Made by a program: the position numbers and the translations under genes. Shown piece by piece: positions 8,993 to 17,528 of a stretch of DNA of 64,000 nt. Each line of letters begins with the position of its first letter. Position 1 is the first letter of the stretch. Source of the stretch: Phytohabitans suffuscus (GTDB lineage: Bacteria > Actinomycetota > Actinomycetes > Mycobacteriales > Micromonosporaceae); the NCBI RefSeq assembly GCF_011764565.1, contig NZ_AP022871.1, positions 8,370,320 through 8,434,319 on the forward strand. The letters are read 5' to 3'. The notes under the pieces were generated by a model. It was not told the origin of the DNA, searched no databases, and was given only the letters and a program-made list of their open reading frames with translations.

Positions 8993-10555
8993 ATGAAACG
9001 ACCAGTCGTACTGGCGGCGCTGGCCACAGCGGCCGTCGGGGCCGCGATCGCGGTGGCGCTGCCGATACACCAGGCTTCGGCCGCGGTCGGTGGCGTCACC
9101 GGCTTCGCGACGCAGAACGGCGGGACCACCGGTGGTGCGGGCGGGCAGACGGTGCGGGCCACCACGGGTACCGCGATCCACACCGCGCTGTGCAGCCGGG
9201 CCAGCAGCAGTACGCCGATCATCATCGAGGTGTCCGGGACCATCAACCACGGCAACACGACGAAGGTGTCGGGCAACAGCTGCAACACGGCCGCCGACAA
9301 GATCGAGCTCAAGGAGATCAGCAACATCACGCTCATCGGCGTCGGGAGCGGGGCGGTCTTCGACCAGCTGGGCATCCACATCCGGGACGCCAGCAACATC
9401 ATCATCCAGAACGTGACGGTCCGGAACGTCAAGAAGTCGGGCTCGCCGATCTCCAACGGCGGCGACGCGATCGGCATGGAGAGCACGGTCCGCAACATCT
9501 GGGTGGACCACGTCACGCTGGAGGCGTCGGGCGGGGAGTCGGAGGGCTTCGACGGGCTCTTCGACCTGAAGGACAACACCCAGTACGTGACGCTGTCCTA
9601 CAGCATCCTGCGCAACTCCGGCCGGGGCGGGCTCATCGGTTCGAGCGAGAGCGATCTCTCCAACGGCTTCGTCACGTTCCACCACAACCTGTACCAGAAC
9701 ATCGACTCCCGCACGCCGCTGCTGCGCGGCGGGATCGCGCACATCTACAACAATCACTACGTCAACCTGTACGAGTCGGGCATCAACTCGCGGGCCGGCG
9801 CTCGGGCCAAGGTGGACAACAACTACTTCAAGGACGCCAAGGACGTCCTGGGCACCTTCTACACCGACCAGCTCGGCTACTGGCAGGTCAGCGGCAACAT
9901 CTTCGACAACGTGACCTGGTCGAGCCCGGGCGGCGACACCCGGCCCGCCGGTCCCAACCCGCAGTCCAACACCACGGTCAGCATCCCGTACCCGTACAGC
10001 CTGGACGCGGCGAGCTGCGTGCCGAGCGTCGTGAGCCAGACGGCCGGCGCCAACAAGGGCCTGCAGGTCTCCAACGGCAGCTGCACGCCGCAGACGCCGG
10101 CGCCGACCACGCCCGGCCCGGCGCCGACCACGCCGCGTCCCACCACGCCGGCCCCGACCACTCCCGCGCCGACCACGCCGCCGCCGAGCGGGACCAACCT
10201 GAGCATCGGCGCCGGCTCGGACGGGTCGAGCAAGGCCAGCGGGACGAGCTACGGCGACGTGCGCGACGGTGACATGGCCACGTACTGGTCGCCGGCCGGC
10301 TCGACCGGTTCCATCTCGATCAAGTGGGGCTCGGCCACCACCGTGTCGAGGATCAACATCCGGGAGGCGTCGGGCGCGACGGGCGCCATCGGTTCGTGGC
10401 GGGTGATCAACGCCGACAACGGCGCGGTCCTGAGGACGGGCAGCGGGGCGGGCGTCATCACGTTCTCCGCGACGTCGCTGAAGAAGATCACGTTCGAGAT
10501 CACCAGCTCGTCCGCGACGCCGAGGGTCGCCGAGTACGAGACCTATGCCGCCTGA
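8993..10555 (+). CDS. secreted pectate lyase (PL1) with C-terminal F5/8-type binding domain
   Basis: A 520-residue secreted enzyme that cleaves polygalacturonate by beta-elimination. The start at ATG 8993 follows an AAGGA Shine-Dalgarno and yields a classic signal peptide ending ASA near residue 30. The PL1 parallel beta-helix spans about 33-370: WVDH at 170-173 (the vWiDH motif with calcium-binding Asp), FDLKDNTQYVT at 189-200, and SRTPLLRGG at 239-247, where the R..P..R pattern supplies the catalytic Arg. A Thr/Pro linker of TPAPTTP units follows, then a beta-sandwich of about 115 residues similar to F5/8 type C/CBM32-like domains, probably a carbohydrate-binding module. It is monocistronic, followed by a strong hairpin terminator. 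The assignment of the catalytic domain is firm. Confidence 0.92.
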   Translation: MKRPVVLAALATAAVGAAIAVALPIHQASAAVGGVTGFATQNGGTTGGAGGQTVRATTGTAIHTALCSRASSSTPIIIEVSGTINHGNTTKVSGNSCNTAADKIELKEISNITLIGVGSGAVFDQLGIHIRDASNIIIQNVTVRNVKKSGSPISNGGDAIGMESTVRNIWVDHVTLEASGGESEGFDGLFDLKDNTQYVTLSYSILRNSGRGGLIGSSESDLSNGFVTFHHNLYQNIDSRTPLLRGGIAHIYNNHYVNLYESGINSRAGARAKVDNNYFKDAKDVLGTFYTDQLGYWQVSGNIFDNVTWSSPGGDTRPAGPNPQSNTTVSIPYPYSLDAASCVPSVVSQTAGANKGLQVSNGSCTPQTPAPTTPGPAPTTPRPTTPAPTTPAPTTPPPSGTNLSIGAGSDGSSKASGTSYGDVRDGDMATYWSPAGSTGSISIKWGSATTVSRINIREASGATGAIGSWRVINADNGAVLRTGSGAGVITFSATSLKKITFEITSSSATPRVAEYETYAA

Positions 10556-10564
10556 CGCGATGGA

Positions 10565-10592
10565 GGGCGGGGCCCCGCGCGGGGCCCCGCCC
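10565..10592. terminator. hairpin terminator after pectate lyase
   Basis: Perfect 12-base stem GGGCGGGGCCCC with a GCGC loop, ten bases after the pectate lyase stop codon. Confidence 0.7.
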
Positions 10593-10627
10593 GCTATACT
10601 ACCGGCCGTAGTAGCTGGGTCGGGGAG

Positions 10628-10813
10628 GTGCGTGGTGGCGGCGGTGAGCCGGCGGGCCGCACCGCCCTCCGGTTCGAGCACGTGCCGCCCAGCACCATCC
10701 CCGCCACCGTCCTGCTCGACCGGCGGGGGCGGATCGCCACGGTGTTTCGCGGCGTGCTGAGCCGCGCCGACCTCCAGCCCGCCGTCGACGCGCTCGCGGG
10801 GGAGCCCGGGTAG
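10628..10813 (+). pseudogene. C-terminal fragment of a TlpA/redoxin-family thioredoxin-like protein
   Basis: The frame encodes PPSTIPATVLLDRRGRIATV and then a helix ending DALAGEPG, which matches the last third of TlpA/ResA-like redoxin domains (cis-Pro loop TIPATVLLD, then G.V...G). The CXXC-containing first two thirds are absent, so no intact protein can be made. After the TAG stop the same frame continues, without further stops, into the hydrophobic peptide annotated next. Probably a remnant of a deletion; the fragment identity is moderately certain. Confidence 0.5.
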
Positions 10814-10840
10814 CGGCGGTTCGGGGCGGCGACCTTCGCG

Positions 10841-11011
10841 GTGATCTTCGGCCTCCCCGCCACGGTCATCGGCCTGGTCGCGGCGGCGCTCGTCCTCGCC
10901 GCCGCCAACCGGTACTCCCGCTCCGGCCTGGTCACCGGCACCGTGTCCGCCCTGGCGGGCCTGCTCGTCGGCCCGCTCGTGGCCTTCTGCGTCCTGACCG
11001 TCCTCTTCTGA
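10841..11011 (+). CDS. small two-helix membrane protein (hypothetical)
   Basis: A 56-residue frame from GTG 10841 with two hydrophobic segments (about residues 2-22 and 33-55) separated by NRYSRSG. GC3 bias fits coding sequence. It is in the same frame as the upstream redoxin fragment, separated only by a TAG, so it could be the membrane tail of a broken gene or an independent small protein. No clear ribosome binding site is seen. Confidence 0.4.
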   Translation: MIFGLPATVIGLVAAALVLAAANRYSRSGLVTGTVSALAGLLVGPLVAFCVLTVLF

Positions 11012-11057
11012 CGACCGCCCGACGGGCCTGGGCCGCCCGCAGCTGTGGGCGGCGGGG

Positions 11058-12388
11058 TCAGGTGAGGTAGGCGAGCTGCGGGTGGTGGCGGGTGTAGGCG
11101 TCGAGCAGGCGGCGGGCGACCGTGACCGAGTCGACCAGGGGGTGCAGCGCGACCGCCTTGAGGGCGGCGGTCCGTGAGCCGGTGACCGCGGCCTCGATCG
11201 CCGACCGCTCCACCGCCTTGACGGCGCAGACGAGGCCGGCCGCGTGGTCGGGCAGCGGGTCGGGTCTGGTGGGGTGGGCGCCGGTGGCGTCGACCGTGCA
11301 GGGGACCTCGACGACCGCGCCGGGGTCGAGGATGCCGAGCGTGGCGCGGTTGCGGACGTTGAGGATGAGCGTGGCCGGCTCGTCGTGCGCGATCGCGTGC
11401 ATGAGGGCGAGCGCCACGTGCTCGTAGCCGCCGCCGTCTAGGTCGGCGGCGTCGCGGGGGTGGTGCGGCTCTCCGCGCCGTACGTGCGCTCGCGCTCCAG
11501 GCGGGCCCGCTCCCAGGCGGCCAGCGCCGACCCGCCGGAGCCGGTGCCGGCGGCCGCGTAGAAGTGCCGCTGCTGCTCCAGCAGGTACGCGCCGCGGGTC
11601 CGCGCGCCGGCCCGGCCGGCGGCGACCGCCTCGCGGGTGAAGTAGTAGTGGTGCAGGTACTCGTTGGGCAGCGCGCCGAGCGCCCGCAGCCAGTCGGCGC
11701 CGAAGAGCCGGCCCTCCTCGAACGAGGCGAGCGCCCGCGCGTCGGCCAGCAGGCGAGGCAGGTGGTCGGTGCCGCCGGCGTACACGCCGCGCAGCCAGCC
11801 CAGGTGGTTGAGGCCGGCGTAGTCGAGCCGGACCGCGGCCGGGTCCAGCCCGAGCGCGCGGGCCGCGCGGCGGCCCAGCCCGACCGGCGAGTCGCAGATG
11901 CCGATCACCCGGTCGCCGAGGTGGGCGGCCATCGCCTCGGTGACCGTGCCGGCCGGGTTGGTGAAGTTGATGACCCAGGCCCGCGGCGCCAGCGCGGCGA
12001 CCCGCCGGGCCACGTGGATCGCGACGGGCAGGGTACGCAGCGCGTACGAGACGCCGCCGGCGCCGACCGTCTCCTGCCCGAGCACGCCCTCGTCCAGCGC
12101 GATCCGCTCGTCGGCCGCGCGCCCGGCCATGCCGCCGACCCGCATGGCGGAGAAGACGAAGTCGGCGCCGCGCAGGGCCTCGTCGAGGCCGGTGGTGGCG
12201 CTCACGCGGGGCGGGTCGGCGGCCCCCTCGGCCTGTTCGGCCAGCACCCGCCGGATCGCCGCCAGCCGGTCGGCGGCCACGTCGTGCAGCACCACGTCGG
12301 TGACCCGCCCGGGCCGGTGGTCGCCGAGCAGGGCCTGATGCACCAGCGGTACCCGGAAGCCACCGCCGCCGAGGATGGTCAGCCGCAC
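11058..12388 (-). CDS. glycoside hydrolase family 4 (6-phospho-glycosidase type), frameshifted
   Basis: A GH4 enzyme, an NAD- and Mn-dependent family hydrolysing (phospho)glycosides by a redox-elimination mechanism. The N-terminal Rossmann motif LTILGGGGFRVP, the VINFTNPAGTVTEA segment, the metal-ligand region GICDSPVG and GLNHLGW are all visible, as is the C-terminal NVRN motif. The start at GTG 12388 begins directly with the NAD-binding strand. The frame breaks at about 11456-11460, a run of five G (plus strand): adding one base joins TYGAESRTTP to RDAADLDGGGYEHV and gives 443 residues, the normal GH4 length. I treat the gene as intact apart from a probable sequence error. Substrate is not deducible; CD replaces the CN seen in the second GH4 enzyme of the window. 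Confidence 0.8.
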
Positions 12389-12482
12389 GCCGGAAAGTAT
12401 CCGCCAAGCCCGGCGAAGATCGGGTTCTGATGTCGGTGAGGTGGCGGATCTCTCGGACGGCCGGTGCGACGAGCCTCTGGGC

Positions 12483-12830
12483 ATGAGCGTTATGCATCGC
12501 GGCGACGAGCACCTGCACTACAGCGACCACTCGCACCGGTGGATCGCCCCGCCGGACGTGGAGCAGGCCATCTGGGAGGCCGGCCTGCGGGCGCACATGG
12601 CGCAGCACCGCGCCACGATGGGCGGCCCGTTCAACATCGACGAGCTGGTCGAGGTCCCGAAGACGCGCGTGCCCGGCCAGCCGGCCCGCGTACCGGGCCA
12701 GCCAGCGCGCGTACCGGGCCAGCCGGCCCGCGTGCCCGGCCAGCCGGCCCGCGTCCCGGGCGAGCCGGCCCGCGTGCCCGCGCAGCAGGTCCGCGTGCCC
12801 GCGCAGCAGCAGCGGCGCCGGGCGGCCTGA
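12483..12830 (+). CDS. small protein with C-terminal RVPGQPA heptad repeats
   Basis: A 115-residue hypothetical protein. The N-terminal part (1-58) is His-rich with HRWIAPPDVEQAIWEAG, which reads like a helical domain; the C-terminal part consists of tandem seven-residue units RVPGQPA (four good copies, then RVPGEPA and two RVPAQQ units) ending in basic residues. At DNA level this is a 21-bp tandem array from about 12665 to 12815. ATG 12483 or 12492 could be the start; neither has a strong ribosome binding site. It is convergent with the AI-2E transporter and divergent from the GH4 gene. The Pro-rich basic tail may be extended like polyproline and could bind a partner; function unknown. Confidence 0.55.
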   Translation: MSVMHRGDEHLHYSDHSHRWIAPPDVEQAIWEAGLRAHMAQHRATMGGPFNIDELVEVPKTRVPGQPARVPGQPARVPGQPARVPGQPARVPGEPARVPAQQVRVPAQQQRRRAA

Positions 12831-12843
12831 GCCGGCGCCGCCG

Positions 12844-13893
12844 TCATCCGGACCGGGCGCGGCGCCCGGCCCACAGGTCGCGGGCGATGATCTGGATCAT
12901 CCCCGCGACCGGGATGGCGAGCAGGGCGCCGAGGATGCCGGCCAGGTCGGCCGCGACCAGGATGGCGACCAGCACGGTCAGCGGGTTCAGCTTGACCGTG
13001 CGGGCGAAGATCAGCGGCTGCAGCAGGTGGTTCTCCACCTGCTGGTACGCGACGAAGAAGATGATCAGGACGATGCCGGCGGTGGCCGACCGGGTGAAGC
13101 CGACGAGGATCGCGGCGACCGCGCCGAGGGTCGCGCCGACGAGCGGGACCAGGTCGGCGATCGCGACGAAGAGCGCGATCAGCCCGGCGTACGGCACGCC
13201 CAGGATCAGCAGCACCGCGTAGGTGAGCAGCCCGCAGATGAGGCTGATCAGCAGGTTGCCGGTGAGGTAGCCGGTGATGGTGCGGGCGCAGGCCGACCCG
13301 ACCCGCCGGATCCGCTCGGCGAGGCGGGGTTCGAACAGGCCCAGGAAGCCGTCGAGGATCCTGGGCGACTGGAGCACCATCAGGTAGGCGAGCACGAAGA
13401 TCGTGACGATGCCGGCGACCGTCGTGGCCGCCCCGCTCAGCAACGGCAGCGCGCGGGTGCCCAGGTCGGAGGCGTACCGGCGGACCTGGTCGTTGTGGTG
13501 CTCGACGTAGTCCAGGACGTGCAGGCGTTCCGCCAGGCGCCCGACCGGGCCGCGGCCGGCCTGGATGTCCCGCGTGACGTGGGGGAACTGGTCGTACAGC
13601 TGGCCGCCCTCGCGGACCAGCGGCACGACCAGCGCCGCCACCAGCCCGGCGACGAGCAGCAGCAGCGCGAGGAAGACCGCCAGGGTGGCCAGCCACCGCG
13701 GGCACCAGGCCAGCCGGCGCCGCAGCCAGTCGACCGCGGGGTTGAGGGCCACCGCGAAGAAGGCGGCGACGGCGATCCAGACCAGCACCCGGCCGGTACG
13801 CATCACGAGCAGCAGCAGCAACGCCGTCACCAGCACCAGACCGATGACGGTCAGGGTGCGCCGCGCGGTGGCGCGGGTGTCGGCCGGGAACAT
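12844..13893 (-). CDS. AI-2E family (PerM/YdiK) transporter
   Basis: A 349-residue membrane protein with about eight hydrophobic segments and the arrangement typical of AI-2E/PerM family exporters: two N-terminal helix pairs, a central cytoplasmic loop (about 115-150), and the C-terminal block containing the GVPYAGLIALFVAIADLVPL motif and a final QQVENHLLQPLIF segment, which are family hallmarks. Family members export small molecules or act as Na+/H+ antiporters; the substrate here cannot be told. The length and ATG start match the family. It stands alone, 14 bases beyond the stop of the convergent heptad-repeat protein. Confidence 0.85.
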   Translation of the reverse strand: MFPADTRATARRTLTVIGLVLVTALLLLLVMRTGRVLVWIAVAAFFAVALNPAVDWLRRRLAWCPRWLATLAVFLALLLLVAGLVAALVVPLVREGGQLYDQFPHVTRDIQAGRGPVGRLAERLHVLDYVEHHNDQVRRYASDLGTRALPLLSGAATTVAGIVTIFVLAYLMVLQSPRILDGFLGLFEPRLAERIRRVGSACARTITGYLTGNLLISLICGLLTYAVLLILGVPYAGLIALFVAIADLVPLVGATLGAVAAILVGFTRSATAGIVLIIFFVAYQQVENHLLQPLIFARTVKLNPLTVLVAILVAADLAGILGALLAIPVAGMIQIIARDLWAGRRARSG

Positions 13894-13972
13894 ACCGCCG
13901 GCTACCCGCGAGGCCCGCGGTCAACCGTGGGGCGGCGGTGCCACGCGACAGCCGGGGCGGCGTTGACGGGCC

Positions 13973-13992
13973 AACTCTAGCTATATAGAGTT
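13973..13992. promoter_or_regulatory. 20-bp palindrome AACTCTA-N6-TAGAGTT, operator candidate
   Basis: Perfect 7-base arms with an AT-rich centre, 38 bases before the start of the following membrane protein and unusually AT-rich for this genome. Its position suits a repressor site. PadR-type regulators often control this class of membrane protein, but no such regulator gene is present in the window. Confidence 0.5.
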
Positions 13993-14030
13993 AGCCGGAC
14001 GACCCGCGCTGAGAGTGAGGTGGCAGGGGG

Positions 14031-15245
14031 ATGAGCAGGCACCGCCGTGCGTACCAGACCGCCACCGCCGCGGCCGTCGTCACCGGCTGGGCGGTGTTCT
14101 ACCTGGTCTACGCCGCGACCCGCCAGCCGCCGGCCGATCCCGCCACGGCCACCCCGCTCACCCCGGAGCTGCTGGTGGTCCTGGCGATCCCGGTGGCGAC
14201 CTACGTGCTGGCGGCGCTGCTGGTGCTGCACCACTGGCTGGCCGGGCCGGGCGCGCGGCTGTCCACGATGGACCCGCCCGGCCGGCTGCTCACGGCCGCG
14301 GTGGCCACCCTGCCCGGCGGCCGGCGCGAGTGGGGTGCCGCGATGGCCGCGGAGCTGGCCGGGATACCGGACCGGGCCACCCGGTGGCGGTTCGCGCTCA
14401 GCTGCGCGCGGGCGGCGGTCCTGCTGCCGCCCGCCGGTGGCTGGCCGGTGCTCGCGTTGGTGGCCGGCGGGGTCGTGGCGGCGGTGACCGCCACCGGGCA
14501 GGCGGCCGGCGCGGCCGTGCCGGGGGTGGGGGTCCTCGCCACGAGCCTCGTCGGGTCCGCCGGCGTCCTCGCGGTCCTGGGCGTCGCCCGTTCCCGGCGG
14601 CCGCGTGCGCCGGCACCGGCGGCGGCCCTGCTCGTGGCCGGCGGCGTCGCCGCGGCCGTCACCGCGGTCGTGGTCTTCCTGGTGCGGCAGCCGGCCGCCG
14701 CGGCCCACCTGCCGGCGGGCTCCGCGCTGCTGCTCGGCGCGGCGCTGGCCGGCTGCCTGTGGGTCGCCGTCGCCTCCCCGGCCGCCGACCGCCTCGCGCC
14801 GCGCCTGGGCGTGGCCGGCGCGGCGCTGTTCACGGTGGTGCTCCTGGCGGTGACGCACCTCGTGGCCGGCCCCGGCCTGGCGAGCGAGACCCGCCAGCGG
14901 CTCGACCTCGCGACCATCTGGTGGCTGTTCGTCGGATCGACCAGCGTGTTCTTCTTCGCCGCGCTCGCGGCGTCGCTGCGCACCGGGTCGTTCCGCTCCG
15001 GCATGCGGGCCGGCCTGTGGACGCTGGCCGCCTGCACGCCGCTCACCTTCGCCGTGTGGCTCGCCGAGGCGCCGCGCCGCCACGAGCTGACCGGCGGGCT
15101 GCTCTTCGCCGGCGACGCCGGCCCGATCGGGGTCAACCTGTCCGACGCCGTCTGGATCCTCTGGTTCGTCGCGGTCGCCGGCCTGCCCTGCGCCGTCTTC
15201 GGCGCCGCCGTCGGGGCCTACCACCGGGCGCCCCGGGCGGGGTAG
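14031..15245 (+). CDS. multi-pass membrane protein (hypothetical)
   Basis: A 404-residue protein with about ten hydrophobic segments and an early cytoplasmic loop (about 80-120) bearing PGGRREWGAAMAAELAGI, a segment I associate with actinomycete membrane proteins found beside PadR-type regulators; no transport domain is recognisable. The start is ATG 14031 preceded by GGCAGGGGG as Shine-Dalgarno. An AT-rich palindrome lies 38 bases upstream, suggesting repressor control. A stop codon and about 60 bases separate it from the kinase-like gene downstream on the same strand. Function unknown; the membrane nature is evident. Confidence 0.7.
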   Translation: MSRHRRAYQTATAAAVVTGWAVFYLVYAATRQPPADPATATPLTPELLVVLAIPVATYVLAALLVLHHWLAGPGARLSTMDPPGRLLTAAVATLPGGRREWGAAMAAELAGIPDRATRWRFALSCARAAVLLPPAGGWPVLALVAGGVVAAVTATGQAAGAAVPGVGVLATSLVGSAGVLAVLGVARSRRPRAPAPAAALLVAGGVAAAVTAVVVFLVRQPAAAAHLPAGSALLLGAALAGCLWVAVASPAADRLAPRLGVAGAALFTVVLLAVTHLVAGPGLASETRQRLDLATIWWLFVGSTSVFFFAALAASLRTGSFRSGMRAGLWTLAACTPLTFAVWLAEAPRRHELTGGLLFAGDAGPIGVNLSDAVWILWFVAVAGLPCAVFGAAVGAYHRAPRAG

Positions 15246-15303
15246 CGGACAACCTCCGTCCCGTGGTTAGTCTGCACCCGTCCGTAGAGGCGGGGGAGGC
15301 TAC

Positions 15304-15978
15304 GTGGGCGGGCGGGCTGAGGCGTTGACGCAGCTGGCGCGGGTGGTCCTGGCGACCGCGCGGCCGCATCCGGTGCGGGTGGCCGTCGACGGCTGCTCGG
15401 CCGCGGGCAAGACCACCCTGGCCGACGAGCTGGCCACGGTGCTGCGGGCCTACACCGACCGCACGGTCATCCGGGCCGGGATCGACCACTTCAAGCGGCC
15501 GGTGGGGCGGCGCACGGCATACCCGGAGGGCTCGCCGGAGAGCTACTACCTGGACTACTGGGACCACGACGCGATCCGCGACCAGCTGCTGGTCCCGCTG
15601 GGGCCGGGCGGCGACCGGCGGTACCGCACGGCCGTGATGGACCTGCCCGCCCTCAACCCGGTCGACGCGCCGGTCCAGGTCGCGCCCGACGACGCCGTGC
15701 TGCTCGCCGACGGCGCGTTCCTGCAGCGGCCCGAGCTCGACCCGCTCTGGGACCTGCGGATCTACGTCGACGTGAGCTTCGACGAGGTGCTGCGCCGGGG
15801 CGTCGCCCGCGACCAGCGGTGGGCCGGCTCGGCGGCCGCGGCCGAGGACCGGTACCGCACCCGGTACATCCCCGGCGAGCGGCGGTACCTGGACGAGGTC
15901 GGTCCCCGCGAGCGCGCCGACGTCGTCGTCGACAACGAGAACCCGACCGCCCCGACCCTGCGCCTACGGGCGGGTTAG
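15304..15978 (+). CDS. uridine kinase-like P-loop protein
   Basis: A 224-residue protein with the nucleoside-kinase type P-loop VDGCSAAGKTTLADEL (about 27-42), the downstream GIDHFKRP motif (lid/substrate region), and the terminal VDNEN that closes uridine kinase-like folds. The family phosphorylates uridine or related small molecules with ATP. Start at GTG 15304 is supported by a near-perfect GGGGGAGG ribosome binding site four bases away. Substrate specificity is not clear; these proteins are usually annotated only as uridine kinase. It is likely transcribed on its own. Confidence 0.8.
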   Translation: MGGRAEALTQLARVVLATARPHPVRVAVDGCSAAGKTTLADELATVLRAYTDRTVIRAGIDHFKRPVGRRTAYPEGSPESYYLDYWDHDAIRDQLLVPLGPGGDRRYRTAVMDLPALNPVDAPVQVAPDDAVLLADGAFLQRPELDPLWDLRIYVDVSFDEVLRRGVARDQRWAGSAAAAEDRYRTRYIPGERRYLDEVGPRERADVVVDNENPTAPTLRLRAG

Positions 15979-16027
15979 CCGGCCTGTCCGGACGGTCGCG
16001 GAGCCGTCCGCCACGGGCGGCCGGATC

Positions 16028-16246
16028 GTGACCGGCTACGCGCTGGAGGCGAGCACCACCGCCACCTCGATCCGGGGCGACGTGGTCACCGACGGGCCGT
16101 TCATCGAGGCCAAGGAGGTGGTGGCCGGGTTCTTCGTCCTGGAGGCGCCCGACCGTGACACCGCCATCGCGATCGCCAGGCTCAACCCGGCCACCACCCA
16201 CGCCGGCGTCGAGGTGCGCCCGCTGTTCTCCCCGCCGGAGCAGTAG
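16028..16246 (+). pseudogene. N-terminally truncated YCII/DGPF-domain gene
   Basis: The frame keeps the second half of a YCII (DGPF) domain: a VVTDGPFIEAKEVV motif followed by the final strand-helix ending EVRPLF. The first 40-50 residues, including the usual MKYM start and catalytic-like His/Asp, are missing, and the sequence upstream in frame shows no homology. A GTG at 16028 could start a 72-residue peptide, but no ribosome binding site is visible. It looks like the remnant of a paralogue of the intact DGPF gene at 17196, separated from it by the transglutaminase-like gene. Confidence 0.6.
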
Positions 16247-16310
16247 CGCGGCACCGGCACCGCGCGGCGACCGCGTGCGGCCGTCCCCCGCATGGCCGAC
16301 AATGGCGGCC

Positions 16311-17087
16311 ATGCGGGTCGCCAGCACCCTGTCGTACGACGTGCCCGGGCCGGCGGAGGTCGCCTTCCAGGTGGCCGTCGCCGGCCCCGTCACGTCCGAG
16401 GCGCTGACCGTCACGCTCGACGGCGCGCCGGTGCCGGTCACCGCCGTCGACCGCGCCCACCTGGTGCGCGTGGGGCGGGGCCGGCTCGTCGTCGCGTACA
16501 CCGCTGACCTGGCCGACCGCCGCGAGCCGCCCCCGCCGCCGTCCGGGCACGACCGGCTGGTGGCGCTGCGGCCGAGCCGCTACTGCCCGTCCGACCGGCT
16601 CGCCGGGTTCGCCACCGGCCGTTTCGGGTCGCTGGGCGGCGCCGACGCGGTTCGCGCCGTCGCGGAGTACGTGCACCGGCACGTGGCGTACACGCCGGGG
16701 GCGAGCGGGCCCACGACGGACGCCGCGGACACGCTGCTGGCCGGCGAGGGGGTGTGCCGCGACTACGCGCACCTCGTCGCGGCCCTGTGCCGCGCGGTCG
16801 GCGTGCCGGCCCGGGTCGCCGCGGTGTACGCGCCCGGCCTCGACCCCATGGACTTCCACCTCGTCGTGGAGACGGTCCTCGACGGCGCCTGGTGGGTGTG
16901 GGACGCCACCCGCCTGGCGCCGCGCGGCTCGCTCGCCCGGATCGCGACCGGCCGGGACGCGGCGGACGTGGCGTTCGCGACGGTCCTCGCCGGCACGCTC
17001 GACCCGGTCGGCCAGGAGATCACCGCGACCACCGGCGCCGACCTGCCCGCGGACGGCCACACGTCGCTCGTCGCGCTGCCGGGCTGA
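16311..17087 (+). CDS. transglutaminase-like (cysteine protease fold) protein
   Basis: A 258-residue protein of the transglutaminase-like superfamily. The Cys-His-Asp triad is visible: GEGVCRDYAHLV, then DFHLVVE, then WVWDATR, in the order and spacing of the family's core domain (about 120-215). The N-terminal 100 residues form a beta-sandwich typical of bacterial transglutaminase-like proteins. Bacterial members act as proteases or amide-bond hydrolases; there is no signal peptide, so it is probably cytoplasmic. ATG 16311 gives MRVASTLSYDV, which fits family N-termini; ATG 16302 is also possible. It lies between a truncated and an intact DGPF gene. Confidence 0.82.
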   Translation: MRVASTLSYDVPGPAEVAFQVAVAGPVTSEALTVTLDGAPVPVTAVDRAHLVRVGRGRLVVAYTADLADRREPPPPPSGHDRLVALRPSRYCPSDRLAGFATGRFGSLGGADAVRAVAEYVHRHVAYTPGASGPTTDAADTLLAGEGVCRDYAHLVAALCRAVGVPARVAAVYAPGLDPMDFHLVVETVLDGAWWVWDATRLAPRGSLARIATGRDAADVAFATVLAGTLDPVGQEITATTGADLPADGHTSLVALPG

Positions 17088-17195
17088 AGTTCTCCGCGGT
17101 TTCCGGGTGCGGGCCGTCCGGATTCCCGGCGGCCGTTCGTCAGGGTGGTGAGAATCCAGACCAGATGAGAAATCCGGACGAGGAGAAGCACCGCG

Positions 17196-17528
17196 ATGAA
17201 GTACATGATGTTCGTCTGCACCGACACCGAACCGGACACGGACCAGAGCCCCGAGCCGGACATCGAGGCGTGGGTCGCCGACAACGACGCCAGGGGCCGC
17301 CGCCTCGACGGGCACGAGCTCGCGCCGGTGAGCGCCGCCACGACGGTGCGGGTGCGCGCCGGTGAGGTGCTGGTCTCGGACGGGCCGTTCGCCGAGACCA
17401 AGGAGATGATCGTGGGCTTCGACCTGCTGGAGTGCGCCGACCTGGCCGAGGCGGTCGAGGTCGCGCGGACCCACCCGATGGCGCGCAACGGCCGGATCGA
17501 GCTGCGCCCGTTCGCGGACCTTGGCTGA
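17196..17528 (+). CDS. YCII-related DGPF-domain protein
   Basis: A 110-residue protein of the YCII/DGPF family: MKYMMFVCTD start, SDGPFAETKEMIVGF motif at about 60-75, and C-terminal RPF. Its 3' end overlaps the start of the sigma factor gene by eight bases, the linkage that defines the ECF42 group, in which a DGPF protein is always encoded beside the sigma factor. Its role in that system is not settled. The start is supported by GAGGAG upstream. The two genes are surely an operon. Confidence 0.88.
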   Translation: MKYMMFVCTDTEPDTDQSPEPDIEAWVADNDARGRRLDGHELAPVSAATTVRVRAGEVLVSDGPFAETKEMIVGFDLLECADLAEAVEVARTHPMARNGRIELRPFADLG

